From contig OZ023265.1 in NCBI GenBank assembly GCA_964006375.1, positions 10,945,795-11,009,794 on the forward strand: a DNA stretch of 64,000 nt. Reading direction: 5' to 3'. Source of the stretch: Tillus elongatus. Lineage: Eukaryota > Arthropoda > Insecta > Coleoptera > Cleridae. A program made the position numbers and the translations under genes. The notes under the pieces are model-generated. The model was not told the origin of the DNA, searched no databases, and saw nothing but the letters and a program-made list of their open reading frames with translations. This document shows positions 63,781 through 64,000 of this stretch, one piece after another (the stretch's first letter is position 1; each line of letters starts with the position of its first letter).

Positions 63781-64000
63781 TTTTTGAGTGGCACTGCTGA
63801 TCACAATGGCACAAAACTAAAATATTTTGTATGGTTAACAAAATCTACTGAATCTTACAGATAAGGATTAAGTTTTGCTTACGCAGAAGGTCTAAGAAGT
63901 ACCAAAAAAGTCTTTGAAACTTTTATACTTTTTCTTCTTGACGTCAAAGTCATACGTTATGGAGTTTGTGATTAAATAGTCGATTATGTTTAGCGAATTC

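Overview
This window reads as repeat-dense, AT-rich animal nuclear DNA, most probably from an insect. The evidence is the repeat content: several non-LTR retrotransposon clades, Penelope-like elements, a mariner-type transposase with DD41D spacing, a hAT-type deletion derivative, tRNA-derived SINEs and ten long (TA)n tracts. I found no intact host gene, rRNA, functional tRNA or CRISPR array. Order and species cannot be fixed from the sequence.

Family names used here are local labels. LINE-alpha (CR1/Jockey-like reverse transcriptase, YADD) has copies at 4.4-5.7, 14.4-16.0, 24.7-26.3, 37.9-38.9 and 60.4-62.4 kb. LINE-beta (ORF1 with a Cys-rich finger, ORF2 with endonuclease and RT) is one long decayed copy at 32.0-35.7 kb. 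LINE-gamma (R1/I type with RNase H) is at 7.9-9.1 kb, and an R1-like RT piece is at 59.4-60.2 kb. LINE-delta (RTE-like, TTA-repeat tail) is at 16.9, 40.7-41.3 and 50.2-50.9 kb. LINE-epsilon is a C-terminal-domain fragment set at 51.7-53.2 kb. PLE-A and PLE-B are two Penelope-like families at 10.2-11.3, 29.0-30.2 and 37.4-37.7 kb. SINE-1 and SINE-2 are tRNA-derived. Rep-A, Rep-B and Rep-C are non-coding dispersed families: Rep-A has terminal inverted repeats starting CTGGACGCAGCAAGTGCG, Rep-B is about 0.9 kb with a (TA)n array at a fixed internal site, and Rep-C is a foldback element often inserted inside Rep-A.

Layout: 0-2.4 kb Rep-A/B/C mosaic; 4-5.7 kb SINE-1 and LINE-alpha; 6.6-7.3 kb hAT derivative; 7.9-9.1 kb LINE-gamma; 9.6-11.3 kb SINE-2 and Penelope pieces; 11.5-13.1 kb Rep-A/B; 14.4-18.4 kb LINE-alpha, LINE-delta tail, Rep-B; 19.2-21.2 kb Rep-C and mariner pseudogene; 23.1-24.1 kb minisatellite and paired CRE-like sites; 24.7-26.7 kb LINE-alpha and SINE-1; 27.3-30.7 kb Rep-B, PLE-A and a tandemly repeated RT fragment; 31.1 kb hammerhead ribozyme; 32-35.7 kb LINE-beta; 37.4-38.9 kb PLE-B and LINE-alpha; 40.7-42.0 kb LINE-delta and SINE-2; 42.5-45.2 and 53.3-55.2 kb a duplicated Rep-A/B/C block; 56.3-58.3 kb a giant foldback and a ribozyme-containing tandem repeat; 59.2-63.8 kb Rep-B, R1-like RT, LINE-alpha, Rep-A/B.

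The strongest observations are: a structurally complete type I hammerhead ribozyme at 31.13-31.19 kb with a decayed relative in a tandem-repeat context at 58.1 kb; six very short (53-75 bp) retrocopies of the LINE-gamma 3' tail, three with clear target-site duplications; a foldback element with arms of about 570 bp around two tandem helix-turn-helix remnants; and two Penelope families with hammerhead-like 3' sequences.
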